Shown: piece by piece, positions 54,388 to 62,337 of the stretch
Position numbering within the stretch: position 1 is the first letter of the stretch
Layout of the letters: each line of letters starts with the position of its first letter
NCBI RefSeq assembly: GCF_029094525.1
Contig: NZ_CP119107.1
Location: forward strand, 2,418,001-2,482,000
DNA length: 64,000 bases
Reading direction: 5' to 3'
Source of the DNA: Pullulanibacillus sp. KACC 23026
GTDB lineage: Bacteria; Bacillota; Bacilli; Bacillales; Sporolactobacillaceae
Program-made: the position numbers and the translations under genes
Notes under the pieces: generated by a model
Told to the model about the DNA's origin: nothing
Seen by the model: only the letters and a program-made list of their open reading frames with translations
Database searches by the model: none

Positions 54388-54442
54388 TTTTGTTTCTGTG
54401 TCAACAAAATCGTAACACCGTTTTGTTTCTATGTCAACAAAA
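54388..54442. promoter_or_regulatory. Paired MarR operators on the exporter promoter
   Basis: Two direct copies of the motif TTTTGTTTCTRTGTCAACAA lie at 54388-54409 and 54421-54442, centres 33 bases apart (three helical turns). The minus-strand promoter has -35 TTGACA at 54437-54432 and -10 TACGAT at 54414-54409, with a 17-base spacer. One operator covers the -35 and the other the start site, a clear repression arrangement. Confidence 0.78.
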
Positions 54443-54452
54443 TAAATCGAAT

Positions 54453-54492
54453 AAAAAAGACAGATCTATCTCTTCTTTAGAGGTGATCTGTC
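54453..54492 (-). terminator. Terminator of the marR gene
   Basis: GACAGATC pairs with GATCTGTC, with further pairing inside (ACCTCT and AGATAG partly), and a T run follows on the minus strand. It separates marR from the exporter, which therefore relies on its own promoter. Confidence 0.72.
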
Positions 54493-54523
54493 TGTTGCTT
54501 AGTACGTGGTAAGTTCATCTGAT

Positions 54524-54991
54524 TTAATTATTCATAAACCCTTGTTTTTTTATTTCTGCATCTAAATGCTTGCTGTATGTTTCTAAAAAGTTAAGCATTG
54601 AGTCAAATTGTTCCTCGGTCACTTGTTCGAATACAACTTTGTCCCGCTCTTCAAACTCCTTGTGTAGTTGCTCGTGGATTTTATAAATGACTTTCCCTTG
54701 CTCCGTAAGCCTAAAATAGATTTCCTTCTGGTTATCCGGCCTCTGGTAGTCTTCTATAAGGCCTTTTTTTATAAGTCTCTTAGTTAATTTACTTATAGCG
54801 CCTCTCGTCATATAAAGAGATTCCGCCAGTTTTGTTACATTGGGATCCTTATTTTTTTCAATCGCTTCGATACAATGGACTTCAGAGGCCTTATAACCTC
54901 TAAGATGTTCTTCCATCTTAGGCTTATTTAGCCAAGCTATCTTGTTAAATAAGTCCCTAAAACTTATTAATAGCTGTTCTTCTTTGTTCAT
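54524..54991 (-). CDS. MarR-family repressor
   Basis: This 155-residue protein is a winged-helix MarR regulator. The recognition region is around VTKLAESLYMTRGAISKLTKRL, followed by a wing (IEDYQRPDNQKEIYFRLT) and long dimerisation helices at both ends. Its own promoter and that of the exporter carry the same palindrome, so it most likely autoregulates and represses the exporter until a ligand releases it. Confidence 0.9.
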   Translation of the reverse strand: MNKEEQLLISFRDLFNKIAWLNKPKMEEHLRGYKASEVHCIEAIEKNKDPNVTKLAESLYMTRGAISKLTKRLIKKGLIEDYQRPDNQKEIYFRLTEQGKVIYKIHEQLHKEFEERDKVVFEQVTEEQFDSMLNFLETYSKHLDAEIKKQGFMNN

Positions 54992-55025
54992 GGCCTATCC
55001 CCTTCACCAATGATACACTAACAAC

Positions 55026-55056
55026 ATTATAGCATTTGTTGTTTCTGTTTCAACAA
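55026..55056 (-). promoter_or_regulatory. marR promoter with third operator copy
   Basis: On the minus strand TTGAAA (55053-55048) and TATAAT (55031-55026) are 16 bases apart. The palindrome at 55036-55056, with TTGTTG and CAACAA arms, overlaps the -35 and is the same motif as at the exporter promoter. Confidence 0.75.
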
Positions 55057-55059
55057 TAT

Positions 55060-55176
55060 GAGAAGGATACGCAAGCCAACCAAAATCTAGATGAGTCTTT
55101 GAAAAGTCAAGGTTTCAAGCAAATGGACAGCATAACAAATCGCATTCTTAAAGATCCGGATTATGAAAACCAATGA
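55060..55176 (+). pseudogene. Short coding remnant of unknown origin
   Basis: An open frame on the plus strand encodes a protein-like peptide (containing LDESLKSQGFKQMDSITNRI and ending KDPDYENQ) and stops at TGA 55174-55176. No ribosome binding site or ATG precedes it, and its only upstream starts lie inside the marR operator. I read it as the tail of a lost gene. Confidence 0.3.
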
Positions 55177-55196
55177 GTAAACAGGTGAGTCGGACT

Positions 55197-56258
55197 TCAT
55201 TTGACGATTCGATTCACTTTCATTTGTAGTGATAGACGATTGTTTTTAGTAGTATCTAATCTTGACAATAATTGGATCGTGTCATTCTGTATGGCATATG
55301 CCCAACGATAGTCCTTAAACGATGTCGGTTGAATAAAATCTGTTTCCCATTTTGTGCAGGTCTCTTCTAAATCAGTTGAGTTGGTCGTTTCATTATTAGA
55401 CATCCAACTCTTATAATTATGAGCAATATCCAGCATCCGCCTTGCCCAAAGATGCTTCTGTTCCGCAGAAATTTCACTGTAATTATTCCATTCTATAAGT
55501 GTTTCAATGATATTAATTAATCGTGTATAGCCATGTTCAAGAAATTTTAGTTGATCCTGGACATCCTTTAACCGTTGATGGCTCTTCATGGTGAAGGGAT
55601 GGAAGCGGAGACTTTTTTCTGCCTTTTGATAAGAATTGATCGTTTGATTTAATTCCTTTAACAGGCCGATTGCTTGTTGGTGAAGGTACTCCCCTTCTTG
55701 AAGAATAAAAGCAGACTTTAACCAGTTTCCAACATTCTGAAATCCCTCGGTTAAATGTTTGGAGAATTGATCGGTCTCTTTGATCGCTTGTTTCGTTAAA
55801 TCAGGCGGAAAGATCAGCATATTTATCAATACGGCGAGAATACAGCCGATTAGTGTATCCCGCACACGGTCCAATCCATAACTCGGATGACTTTCAAACG
55901 ATAGAACGAGCAACATGCTAAGCGCCACTTGATTCATCATGATCTTACTGAAACCAAGCAAAGCGATAATGGTAGAGGCAATTAATATGGATAAGGCGAT
56001 ACTCCAGGCTGACAGTCCGATATAAGGAATAAATAAGGCCGTTATTATAACACCTGCTAGTGTGCCTAACGTCCTTTGCAGTCCATAGATAATCGATTGA
56101 TCAACCGTCACTTGTAATGTGAGAATGACAGAAAGCGGAGCCAGATAGGGATGCGTGGAGCCCGCCCATTTTGCGATTTGCCATGAAAGACCGGCTCCAA
56201 GCGCTAATTTCCAAGCTAGAGTTGTATCATAAAAAAATTGCGAGTAAGATTTTGGCAT
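55197..56258 (-). CDS. FUSC/aromatic acid exporter-like membrane protein
   Basis: This protein of about 353 residues has an N-terminal membrane domain with about six helices (residues 10-145, with STHPYLAPLSVILTLQVTV and GCILAVLINMLIF). A cytoplasmic, helix-rich C-terminal half follows. The layout is that of the ArAE/FUSC family of aromatic acid or amphiphile exporters. I prefer ATG 56258 with GGGAAAGGA upstream; the frame is open to a TTG at 56321, which would add a KGKGKGKG-rich stretch. The substrate is unknown. Confidence 0.8.
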   Translation of the reverse strand: MPKSYSQFFYDTTLAWKLALGAGLSWQIAKWAGSTHPYLAPLSVILTLQVTVDQSIIYGLQRTLGTLAGVIITALFIPYIGLSAWSIALSILIASTIIALLGFSKIMMNQVALSMLLVLSFESHPSYGLDRVRDTLIGCILAVLINMLIFPPDLTKQAIKETDQFSKHLTEGFQNVGNWLKSAFILQEGEYLHQQAIGLLKELNQTINSYQKAEKSLRFHPFTMKSHQRLKDVQDQLKFLEHGYTRLINIIETLIEWNNYSEISAEQKHLWARRMLDIAHNYKSWMSNNETTNSTDLEETCTKWETDFIQPTSFKDYRWAYAIQNDTIQLLSRLDTTKNNRLSLQMKVNRIVK

Positions 56259-56537
56259 GATAAGGAGTGATCCTTTCCCTTTACCTTTTCCCTTTATCAT
56301 CCCCATAATTTCAAAGATCAAACACCAACCGCCTCACTCAAACCTCATCTTTTCTGCACTTCAATCGTTGTGTCAATAGAGTTCTTTATAGACAAATCAG
56401 GTACGCCTAGATGATGATACCTTGCTCGTTTTCGCAAAAAAACGTTCTCTCGATGACTAACAGGTAAGTCCGCTAACCTGATATAATAGAATAATTCTTA
56501 AAGCAATAGCTTTTAAAATGTCTGGAGGCCGATTCAT

Positions 56538-56882
56538 TTGTCTAACGAACTTGAACAATCCATCATCCAAGCCTATAAACGAGATGAACAGATGATGATC
56601 CTTGTCTTTTCTCAGTGGTGCATTAATCATGATCTCGATCCTTTTGATCTCTACCAGAAAGCTTACCCAAACCAAGTGATTGGAGACAGGTCTCTTCAAG
56701 CAGACAGTCATTCTTCTGCGGCCAGTCCCCTCCATGATGCACTAGCCCTTACTGTTCCTAAAGAAGAGGCAGGAGAAATCAGCCTAGATACGGTTTTAAA
56801 TGTTCTAGCGTTATACGGGAACGATGACTTAGCTTGTGTCGTGGCAGAAGCAGCGGACCAACTAAAAGAAACTAAACGCTAG
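56538..56882 (+). CDS. Conserved hypothetical protein
   Basis: This 114-residue soluble protein is acidic and mostly helical, with a polar linker (about residues 50-70) between two helical parts. It starts at TTG 56538 behind CTGGAGG and is followed by a terminator shared with the convergent cold shock gene. I recognise no domain. Codon use and the strong ribosome binding site support a real gene. Confidence 0.65.
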   Translation: MSNELEQSIIQAYKRDEQMMILVFSQWCINHDLDPFDLYQKAYPNQVIGDRSLQADSHSSAASPLHDALALTVPKEEAGEISLDTVLNVLALYGNDDLACVVAEAADQLKETKR

Positions 56883-56934
56883 ATGTGAAGTTAAACGTTT
56901 CGCAATAGTGGAGTTTACCTAAAAAAAGAATATA

Positions 56935-56970
56935 AAAAGGCTAACCCATAAGGATTAGCCTTTTATTATT
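56935..56970. terminator. Bidirectional terminator
   Basis: AAAAGGCTAA pairs with TTAGCCTTTT between convergent genes, with A and T runs on the flanks. Confidence 0.8.
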
Positions 56971-56986
56971 CTTTTGTTAAAAAGAA

Positions 56987-57187
56987 TTAGCCTTTAACAA
57001 CGTTAGCAGCTTGTGGTCCGCGTTGACCTTGCTCTACGTCGAAAGTTACTTCTTGACCTTCGTCAAGAGTTTTGAAGCCTTCGCCTTGGATTGCGGAGAA
57101 GTGTACGAATACGTCGTCTCCACCTTCAACTTCGATGAAACCGAAACCTTTTTCTGCGTTAAACCATTTTACTTTACCTTGAGCCAT
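56987..57187 (-). CDS. Cold shock protein (CspB-like)
   Basis: This 66-residue OB-fold nucleic-acid chaperone has RNP1 (KGFGFIEV, about residues 13-20) and RNP2 (DVFVHFSAI) and the normal length for bacilli. It binds single-stranded RNA and DNA and melts secondary structure. ATG 57187 follows AGGAGGAAAT. A leader of about 125 bases, typical of cold shock mRNAs, lies between promoter and start codon. Confidence 0.96.
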   Translation of the reverse strand: MAQGKVKWFNAEKGFGFIEVEGGDDVFVHFSAIQGEGFKTLDEGQEVTFDVEQGQRGPQAANVVKG

Positions 57188-57312
57188 TTTATTTCCTCCT
57201 GCGTGGATCAACCACTTTTATTACTATTACTGTCCATTGAATGTTCCAAGGAGAAAACCATTAAACAAAATTTGTAACGATTCTTCTTTGTAAACACCGA
57301 ACAACAATAATT
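57188..57312 (-). promoter_or_regulatory. Long 5' leader of the cold shock gene
   Basis: The distance from the predicted start of transcription to the ATG is about 125 bases. Such leaders control stability and translation of csp mRNAs in the cold. I did not predict a specific fold. Confidence 0.55.
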
Positions 57313-57318
57313 TATTAA

Positions 57319-57348
57319 ATTATAACATGTCACCCATAATTTTGGCAA
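57319..57348 (-). promoter_or_regulatory. Sigma-A promoter of the cold shock gene
   Basis: On the minus strand TTGCCA (57348-57343) and TATAAT (57324-57319) are 18 bases apart, and TG sits one base before the -10. Confidence 0.7.
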
Positions 57349-57408
57349 CGCTAATATTAAAAATAAATATAGACTTTTCTGTTTTCAAAGATCCCATGTT
57401 CATTTTGT

Positions 57409-57813
57409 TTACTCGATACAAGTAAAAACGAGTTTACCTTTAATAATCGTCTTGCCTTCTTGATTGGTCGTCACCACATCAAAGGTTAAATCTTCACCAT
57501 CGATCTTGGAAAGCGTTGCCTCAAGTGTCAATCGATCGCCTAAGAAGACCATATGACGAAAACGTACGGAATAATCCTTTACAAACCCACTGTCATAATA
57601 AGGTGAGAAAAGCTTTGCAAGATTACCCATTGTCCACATACCATGAGCAATGATTCCTGGCAGTCCTGCTTTTTTGGCCTCTTCGTCAATCGTGTGAATG
57701 GGATTGAAGTCGCCTGAAGCCCCAGCGTATTTAATGAGATCTAAACGAGAAACTGGTTCAAGTTCAATAGGCGGTAAAGCATCTCCGATTGAAAGTTCCT
57801 TTAAACCTGTCAT
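57409..57813 (-). CDS. MaoC-like (R)-hydratase/dehydratase, HadB-like
   Basis: This 134-residue hot-dog-fold protein has the hydratase 2 motif with catalytic Asp and His (SGDFNPIHTIDEEAKKAGLP and IAHGMWTMG). It overlaps the partner gene by four bases. Together with the next two genes it forms a set resembling the mycobacterial HadA-HadB dehydratase with a ketoreductase. It probably removes or adds water at (R)-3-hydroxyacyl-CoA or -ACP. Confidence 0.85.
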   Translation of the reverse strand: MTGLKELSIGDALPPIELEPVSRLDLIKYAGASGDFNPIHTIDEEAKKAGLPGIIAHGMWTMGNLAKLFSPYYDSGFVKDYSVRFRHMVFLGDRLTLEATLSKIDGEDLTFDVVTTNQEGKTIIKGKLVFTCIE

Positions 57814-58259
57814 ACGCCCATCCCCTTTTTAACGGCTTCACTAATAATGATGACTTGCTCATCGGTAAAAATGAGCTCACCAAGAGGCGATTCGCCCACT
57901 CGTTTAATCACTAGAAAGCCCATTTCTCCAAAATTCCCTTTTCTCTCATAATAATTAATGACTTCTTGATAACAATAAATCGTTTCTCCCACAAGGAGCG
58001 GCTGCTCATAATGGAAGCTCTGTTCGCCATGAATCAACCCTTTTTCCGGTAAAGGCATCTCTTCAATAACTCCATAATCAAAGGTCCTTGGAAAGGTTGG
58101 CGGAGCTATGTTGACACCATATTTAGAGCGTATTCCTGCTTCCTCATCCACAAAAAGAGGATGAGGATCACCGATGGCCTCCGCAAATTTTTTAACAGCT
58201 CCGCGCTCAACCGTGTTTTTCACCTTATTAGAACGTTTGCCAACGATCTCGTTAAACAT
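57810..58259 (-). CDS. MaoC N-terminal domain protein, HadA-like
   Basis: This 149-residue hot-dog protein of the FAS1/HadA N-terminal dehydratase group has IGDPHPLFVDEEAG and APPTFPRTFDYG. In the mycobacterial enzyme HadA is the substrate-binding, non-catalytic partner of HadB. The translational overlap with the HadB-like gene supports a heterodimer here as well. It lies 19 bases after the reductase gene on the same strand. Confidence 0.82.
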   Translation of the reverse strand: MFNEIVGKRSNKVKNTVERGAVKKFAEAIGDPHPLFVDEEAGIRSKYGVNIAPPTFPRTFDYGVIEEMPLPEKGLIHGEQSFHYEQPLLVGETIYCYQEVINYYERKGNFGEMGFLVIKRVGESPLGELIFTDEQVIIISEAVKKGMGV

Positions 58260-58278
58260 CTAACTCACCTCACCCGCA

Positions 58279-59043
58279 TTAATTCTTCGGCCCGCCTGCG
58301 ACATATAAGACCTGGCCGCTGACAAATGAAGAACGTTCGTCAGCAAAAAAGGCGACAGCATTAGCAATATCACTTGGCTGACCCGAACGGCCGACCGGAA
58401 TTTGAGCGACGCTTGCATCGATCAATTGTTCAAAAGTGATGCCGATTCTTTCAGCTGTGTTACGCGTCATCTCTGTCTCAATAAAGCCTGGAGCTACTGA
58501 GTTGGCGGTAATGCCAAACTTTCCCAACTCGATGGCCAGCGTTTTTGTGAAGCCTTGTAAGCCAGCCTTCGCAGTTGCATAATTGGCCTGACCGCGGTTA
58601 CCAAGAGCAGACGTTGACGAGATGTTAATGATTCGTCCATATTTTTGTTTGACCATATGTCTTTGCGCTGCACGTGCCGCATTAAAGGACCCCTTAAGAT
58701 GCACATTCATAACGGTATCCCAATCATCATCGGTCATTTTAAAGAGCAGATTATCTCGAATGACACCTGCATTATTTACTAAGATATCAATTGACCCAAA
58801 AGCTTCTGCCGCTTCGTTAACCGCTTGTTCAACTTCATCAAAACTCGCGACATCCGCCACCTTTGAAAATACCTCATATCCTTGTTCGCGTAATTCATTT
58901 GTTGATTCAGAGAGTGCTTTTTCATTAATGTCAATAAAAGCAATTTTTGCGCCTTCTTCTGCAAAACGGTCTACAATAGCTCGACCTATTCCGCGACTTC
59001 CCCCAGTAACAAACGCAACTCTTCCATCGAATCTTCCCGACAT
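58279..59043 (-). CDS. 3-Oxoacyl-[acyl carrier protein] reductase-like SDR
   Basis: This 254-residue short-chain dehydrogenase has the cofactor motif TGGSRGIGRAI, NNAGV, a catalytic Ser (ISSTSALG) and the Tyr/Lys pair in YATAKAG. It looks like FabG or PhaB and is first in a three-gene operon with two dehydratase subunits. The set would reduce 3-ketoacyl-CoA or -ACP and then dehydrate the (R)-hydroxy product. GGAGGC precedes the ATG. Confidence 0.88.
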   Translation of the reverse strand: MSGRFDGRVAFVTGGSRGIGRAIVDRFAEEGAKIAFIDINEKALSESTNELREQGYEVFSKVADVASFDEVEQAVNEAAEAFGSIDILVNNAGVIRDNLLFKMTDDDWDTVMNVHLKGSFNAARAAQRHMVKQKYGRIINISSTSALGNRGQANYATAKAGLQGFTKTLAIELGKFGITANSVAPGFIETEMTRNTAERIGITFEQLIDASVAQIPVGRSGQPSDIANAVAFFADERSSFVSGQVLYVAGGPKN

Positions 59044-59221
59044 TTTATAAGCCTCCTCTAAAAAGTACTTCAGTTAATTGTAAATGAATGTCCCATCATC
59101 CCCTTTAATTATAATGTAAACGCTGACACTTTAAAAGAATCCGAAAATAAATACACCTAAATAGCCGAGTACTTAAATAAACTCAAGGCAATCCATACTT
59201 AGTTTCAAACATTTTTGGATA

Positions 59222-59254
59222 AAAAAAAACGGGTCACTAAAAATCAGCGACCCA
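59222..59254 (-). terminator. Rho-independent terminator
   Basis: On the minus strand GGGTCGCT pairs with AGTGACCC (one wobble), followed by a run of T residues, directly after the 59272-59979 gene. Confidence 0.78.
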
Positions 59255-59271
59255 TAACAATCACTCTTTTT

Positions 59272-59979
59272 TTATAAATGCGTGTCACTTATAAACTGAC
59301 AAAAGGGATAAATCGCCGGGAGGAGTTCGCCAAATGACGTACGTAAAAAATGGCTAAAGGAAGTCGAGGATGATTGTTTAAAATGAGCATAAATTAAATC
59401 AGTTAGAGGTAATACAGAGGATTCTGAAATGCGAAGGAAGTTAAAGATAGGACTGTATGTACCATCGCCAAATGGGATCAAGAGCCCTATCAAAAGATCA
59501 CCTTGTTCTGGATATTGAAAGTTCTCGTTATAAACAATCACTGACTTTTGGTCACCATTTACTAAGTCATAGACAATGACGTCGTTCTCACTGACAACAT
59601 GTACAACTTTATAAATCCCCGGATGTAAATAATTCCAATTGAAAATGACTTGAAGCAGTGTTTCATCGTAGCGAAAACGTCGCCAGTTCTTCTCGACAAA
59701 GGATTGGTAAATCGTCGCCTGATGATAATCTTGGATGTCGCAGAAAACCACCCACCAAAATAAATGATGTTTCATTTCTAACTTCAGATCAGGGTCTCTT
59801 AAATTAGGTAAGTCCTGCATCAATTGTTCGAAATGATGAATAATGGTCCCATCATAATGGTAAATAGCAAAAGTCATGATGTCATTGACGATCGAAAATA
59901 CCTCTCCTTTTCGTTCTTCCGGAAAAGGCCCTTCTCTCATAAAAGACAAGTGGACAAGTCGTTTTTCCAAATCTTCCAT
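59272..59979 (-). CDS. Hypothetical protein
   Basis: This 235-residue soluble protein has a helical first half (about residues 1-110, with HHLFWWVVFCDIQDYHQ) and a beta-rich second half that might form a small barrel (IYKVVHVVSENDVIVYDLVNG). I recognise no catalytic motif. GGTGTAAG lies upstream of the ATG, and a terminator follows. The neighbouring genes give no hint. Confidence 0.65.
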   Translation of the reverse strand: MEDLEKRLVHLSFMREGPFPEERKGEVFSIVNDIMTFAIYHYDGTIIHHFEQLMQDLPNLRDPDLKLEMKHHLFWWVVFCDIQDYHQATIYQSFVEKNWRRFRYDETLLQVIFNWNYLHPGIYKVVHVVSENDVIVYDLVNGDQKSVIVYNENFQYPEQGDLLIGLLIPFGDGTYSPIFNFLRISESSVLPLTDLIYAHFKQSSSTSFSHFLRTSFGELLPAIYPFCQFISDTHL

Positions 59980-60210
59980 ACTTCTTACACCTTCCTTTAT
60001 AGAATTTTCTGTTTCCCTATACTATTTCGCTACTTCTAATGAAAACCCTTCCTAAAATCGCTAATTTTTGACATTATTTTCACACGGTTTTTAGTTTCAG
60101 TATTTTTATTCAGGACTTCTCTCCGTTAAAACTTCTTTTTTACAATGCATAACAAATGCTTTTGAAGGTGAGTCTAACGGGTGACTTTCTTTTTCGTTGG
60201 GAGGACATGT

Positions 60211-61260
60211 ATGAATACATTTTTCAGGGGAATCGCCCTTATAGGGGTGCCGGTATCTATAATAGGTGAACTTTTACATATGAACGAGATCCTCCAATTT
60301 TTCATTTACTGTGTCACACTTATTGGCCTTGCCAATGAAATACGCCGGTCAACGGAAAGCCTGGCCTTCATTGTCGGGCCAACTTTAGGCGGTTTATTAA
60401 ATGCTACCTTTGGCAATGCAGCAGAAATTATTATTTCTTTTTTCGCTCTCAGAGAAGGGCTGAACACGGTTGTGATTTCTTCTATTACGGGAGTCGTGCT
60501 CGTGAATTTACTTTTTGCAGGTGGAATTTCAATCTTAATTGGCGGTTTGAAATTCAAAGAACAAAAGTTTAGCTTGTTCAAAGCTAGACACAACACAGGC
60601 ATTTTGTTATTTGCACTAGCTGTCTCCTTTGTTCTTCCTTACATTTTCTCCTTTCGTCTCAATGAAGCGAAAATGCAAGTATTATCCACTGCTTTCTCGA
60701 TTGTCATGATCATTATTTATCTACTAGCCTTAATGTTTCGTCTGGTCACTCATAAAGGAATTTTCAAAGGGGTTACGGAGTTTAACGAAGAAGAGGAAGA
60801 AGCCGAATGGGGAGCTGGAAAATCTCTCTTGGTTCTGGCTGTAGCAACCGTCCTTCTCGCCTATATTAGTGAAAACTTAGTGGGGGTTATTGAACCGATT
60901 GGTAAGGCGTTTGGCTGGAGTGAGGTTTTTATTGGCATCATTGTGATTGCGATCGTTGGGAGTGCCTCTGAGTATGTATCCGCTATATCCATGGCGCTTA
61001 AGAATAAAATGGATCTCATGATGGAAGTTTCCATCGGTTCTACGGTTCAAACCGCCATGTTCGTCGGACCCGTTCTAGTCTTATTATCATGGATGTTTAC
61101 GTTTCTGCCATTAGTCTTTAATTTGACTGAGCTCATCACAATGATTGTCGGTGTTTTCATTACGATCACAATCGTCAATGACGGTGAGTCCAATTGGTTC
61201 GAAGGGGCGGTCCTATTAGCGACTTACATTGCCATGGCTTTTGGTTTTTACCTGCTATGA
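60211..61260 (+). CDS. Calcium/proton exchanger (CaCA family, YfkE/ChaA-like)
   Basis: This 349-residue membrane antiporter has about eleven helices and the two inverted alpha-repeats of the CAX family. These are GGLLNATFGNAAEIIISFFAL (about residues 60-80) and the mirrored IVGSASEYVSAISMALKNKMD. A short acidic loop (EFNEEEEEAEW) lies between the halves. It exports Ca2+ in exchange for protons. ATG 60211 is preceded by GGGAGGA; an upstream GTG at 60181 is possible but less likely. Confidence 0.93.
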   Translation: MNTFFRGIALIGVPVSIIGELLHMNEILQFFIYCVTLIGLANEIRRSTESLAFIVGPTLGGLLNATFGNAAEIIISFFALREGLNTVVISSITGVVLVNLLFAGGISILIGGLKFKEQKFSLFKARHNTGILLFALAVSFVLPYIFSFRLNEAKMQVLSTAFSIVMIIIYLLALMFRLVTHKGIFKGVTEFNEEEEEAEWGAGKSLLVLAVATVLLAYISENLVGVIEPIGKAFGWSEVFIGIIVIAIVGSASEYVSAISMALKNKMDLMMEVSIGSTVQTAMFVGPVLVLLSWMFTFLPLVFNLTELITMIVGVFITITIVNDGESNWFEGAVLLATYIAMAFGFYLL

Positions 61261-61593
61261 TTATTTAAAATACAAATGATAATGCAATTGGCAGTTCGGA
61301 TTGAACGATGACTGACAAGTCGGGCATCTCGACCCGCTGTTCAGATAAGCTTCGATGGTAAGCTCCTCGCCGCAGTGACCGCAAAGAATCGCCTTAACAT
61401 GGCGCTCATCGACTTGCCATTGTTCAGCCGGATGATCCGCACAAGCCTCATGACATAAATAACAAGGGTAATACGTCTCACAACACTTAAATTTTATCGC
61501 AATAATATCTTTTTCCGTGTGGTAGTGACTGCATCTAGTTTCAGAATCGACGCCAACGCCCACCACATTCATAGATTTAACATTCATGTGCAT
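61261..61593 (-). CDS. CHY zinc finger protein
   Basis: This 110-residue protein has the CHY pattern CSHYHTEKDIIAIKFKCC...YPCYLCHEACADHPAEQW and two further Cys pairs (CGHCGEE, CPTCQSSF). It should bind about three zinc ions. Stand-alone bacterial CHY proteins have no assigned function. The start could also be one of the internal Met codons at residues 3 or 8. Confidence 0.85.
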   Translation of the reverse strand: MHMNVKSMNVVGVGVDSETRCSHYHTEKDIIAIKFKCCETYYPCYLCHEACADHPAEQWQVDERHVKAILCGHCGEELTIEAYLNSGSRCPTCQSSFNPNCQLHYHLYFK

Positions 61594-61656
61594 GCTCCAT
61601 TCTCAAGGCTTACTGATCTTTTAAGTGTACACCCTCCTGCTCCCACTTTCAAATCT

Positions 61657-61708
61657 GGGGACAGTCCTCAACACGCCGTATTTCATTCAGTGGAGGCCTG
61701 TCCTCCCC
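61657..61708. repeat. Inverted repeat between CHY and DUF2512 genes
   Basis: GGGGACAG-CCTC can pair with GAGG-CTGTCCTCCCC across a loop of about 25 bases. It lacks a T run. It may be a hairpin in the leader of the CHY gene or a scattered repeat. Confidence 0.35.
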
Positions 61709-61766
61709 ATTGAGTATGAAATGGGGTGAAGTTACCCATAATGTGAGCACAAGGAGGAATCCATTC

Positions 61767-62243
61767 ATGAAGTCTCTGATGATCATGCTCTTAAAATTAG
61801 TCGTCTGTTTAATTGCTTTCACTGTTGGATTGGACTTATTTTTCCGAGCCACAATAACTGAAATTGTGTCATTTAGCATCCTTGTTACTATCGTCTCTTA
61901 TTTAATTGGCGACCGAATTTTGTTGCCAATTTTCGGCAATGCAACGGCCACCATCATTGATTTTTTTATCGCTTATGGAGTCGTTTGGTTATTCGGGGGT
62001 CTCGTCCTTAATAGCTACCTCCAAATCGCTTGGGGAAGCGTGATTTCTGCAGTCATCATTACGGTAGGTGAAGTGTTTCTGCACTATTACCTCTTATCCA
62101 ATGCTGAACGCTTGCGATTAGAACAAAGCACGCGATGGAACGGGGATCACGTTAGAGGTACCGAGCAGAAAATGACTTATATGATGGAATTTGCTGAAGA
62201 AAATGAGGAGAATAATCCTTACAAAGATAAAAATAACGAATAA
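61767..62243 (+). CDS. DUF2512 membrane protein (YndM-like)
   Basis: This 158-residue protein has four predicted transmembrane helices (about residues 3-22, 29-48, 55-78 and 84-108) and a charged C-terminal tail rich in Glu and Asn. It matches the DUF2512/YndM family of bacilli, whose function is unknown. ATG 61767 follows AAGGAGG, which decides the start over an upstream ATG at 61710. Confidence 0.84.
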   Translation: MKSLMIMLLKLVVCLIAFTVGLDLFFRATITEIVSFSILVTIVSYLIGDRILLPIFGNATATIIDFFIAYGVVWLFGGLVLNSYLQIAWGSVISAVIITVGEVFLHYYLLSNAERLRLEQSTRWNGDHVRGTEQKMTYMMEFAEENEENNPYKDKNNE

Positions 62244-62337
62244 AACAACATCCTTTCCTTTTATTCCCTGACTTTATTGAGGAAGGAATTGGGATACTAT
62301 CTAATGACTTTAATTTGTTTTTTAAAGGAGTTAGATT

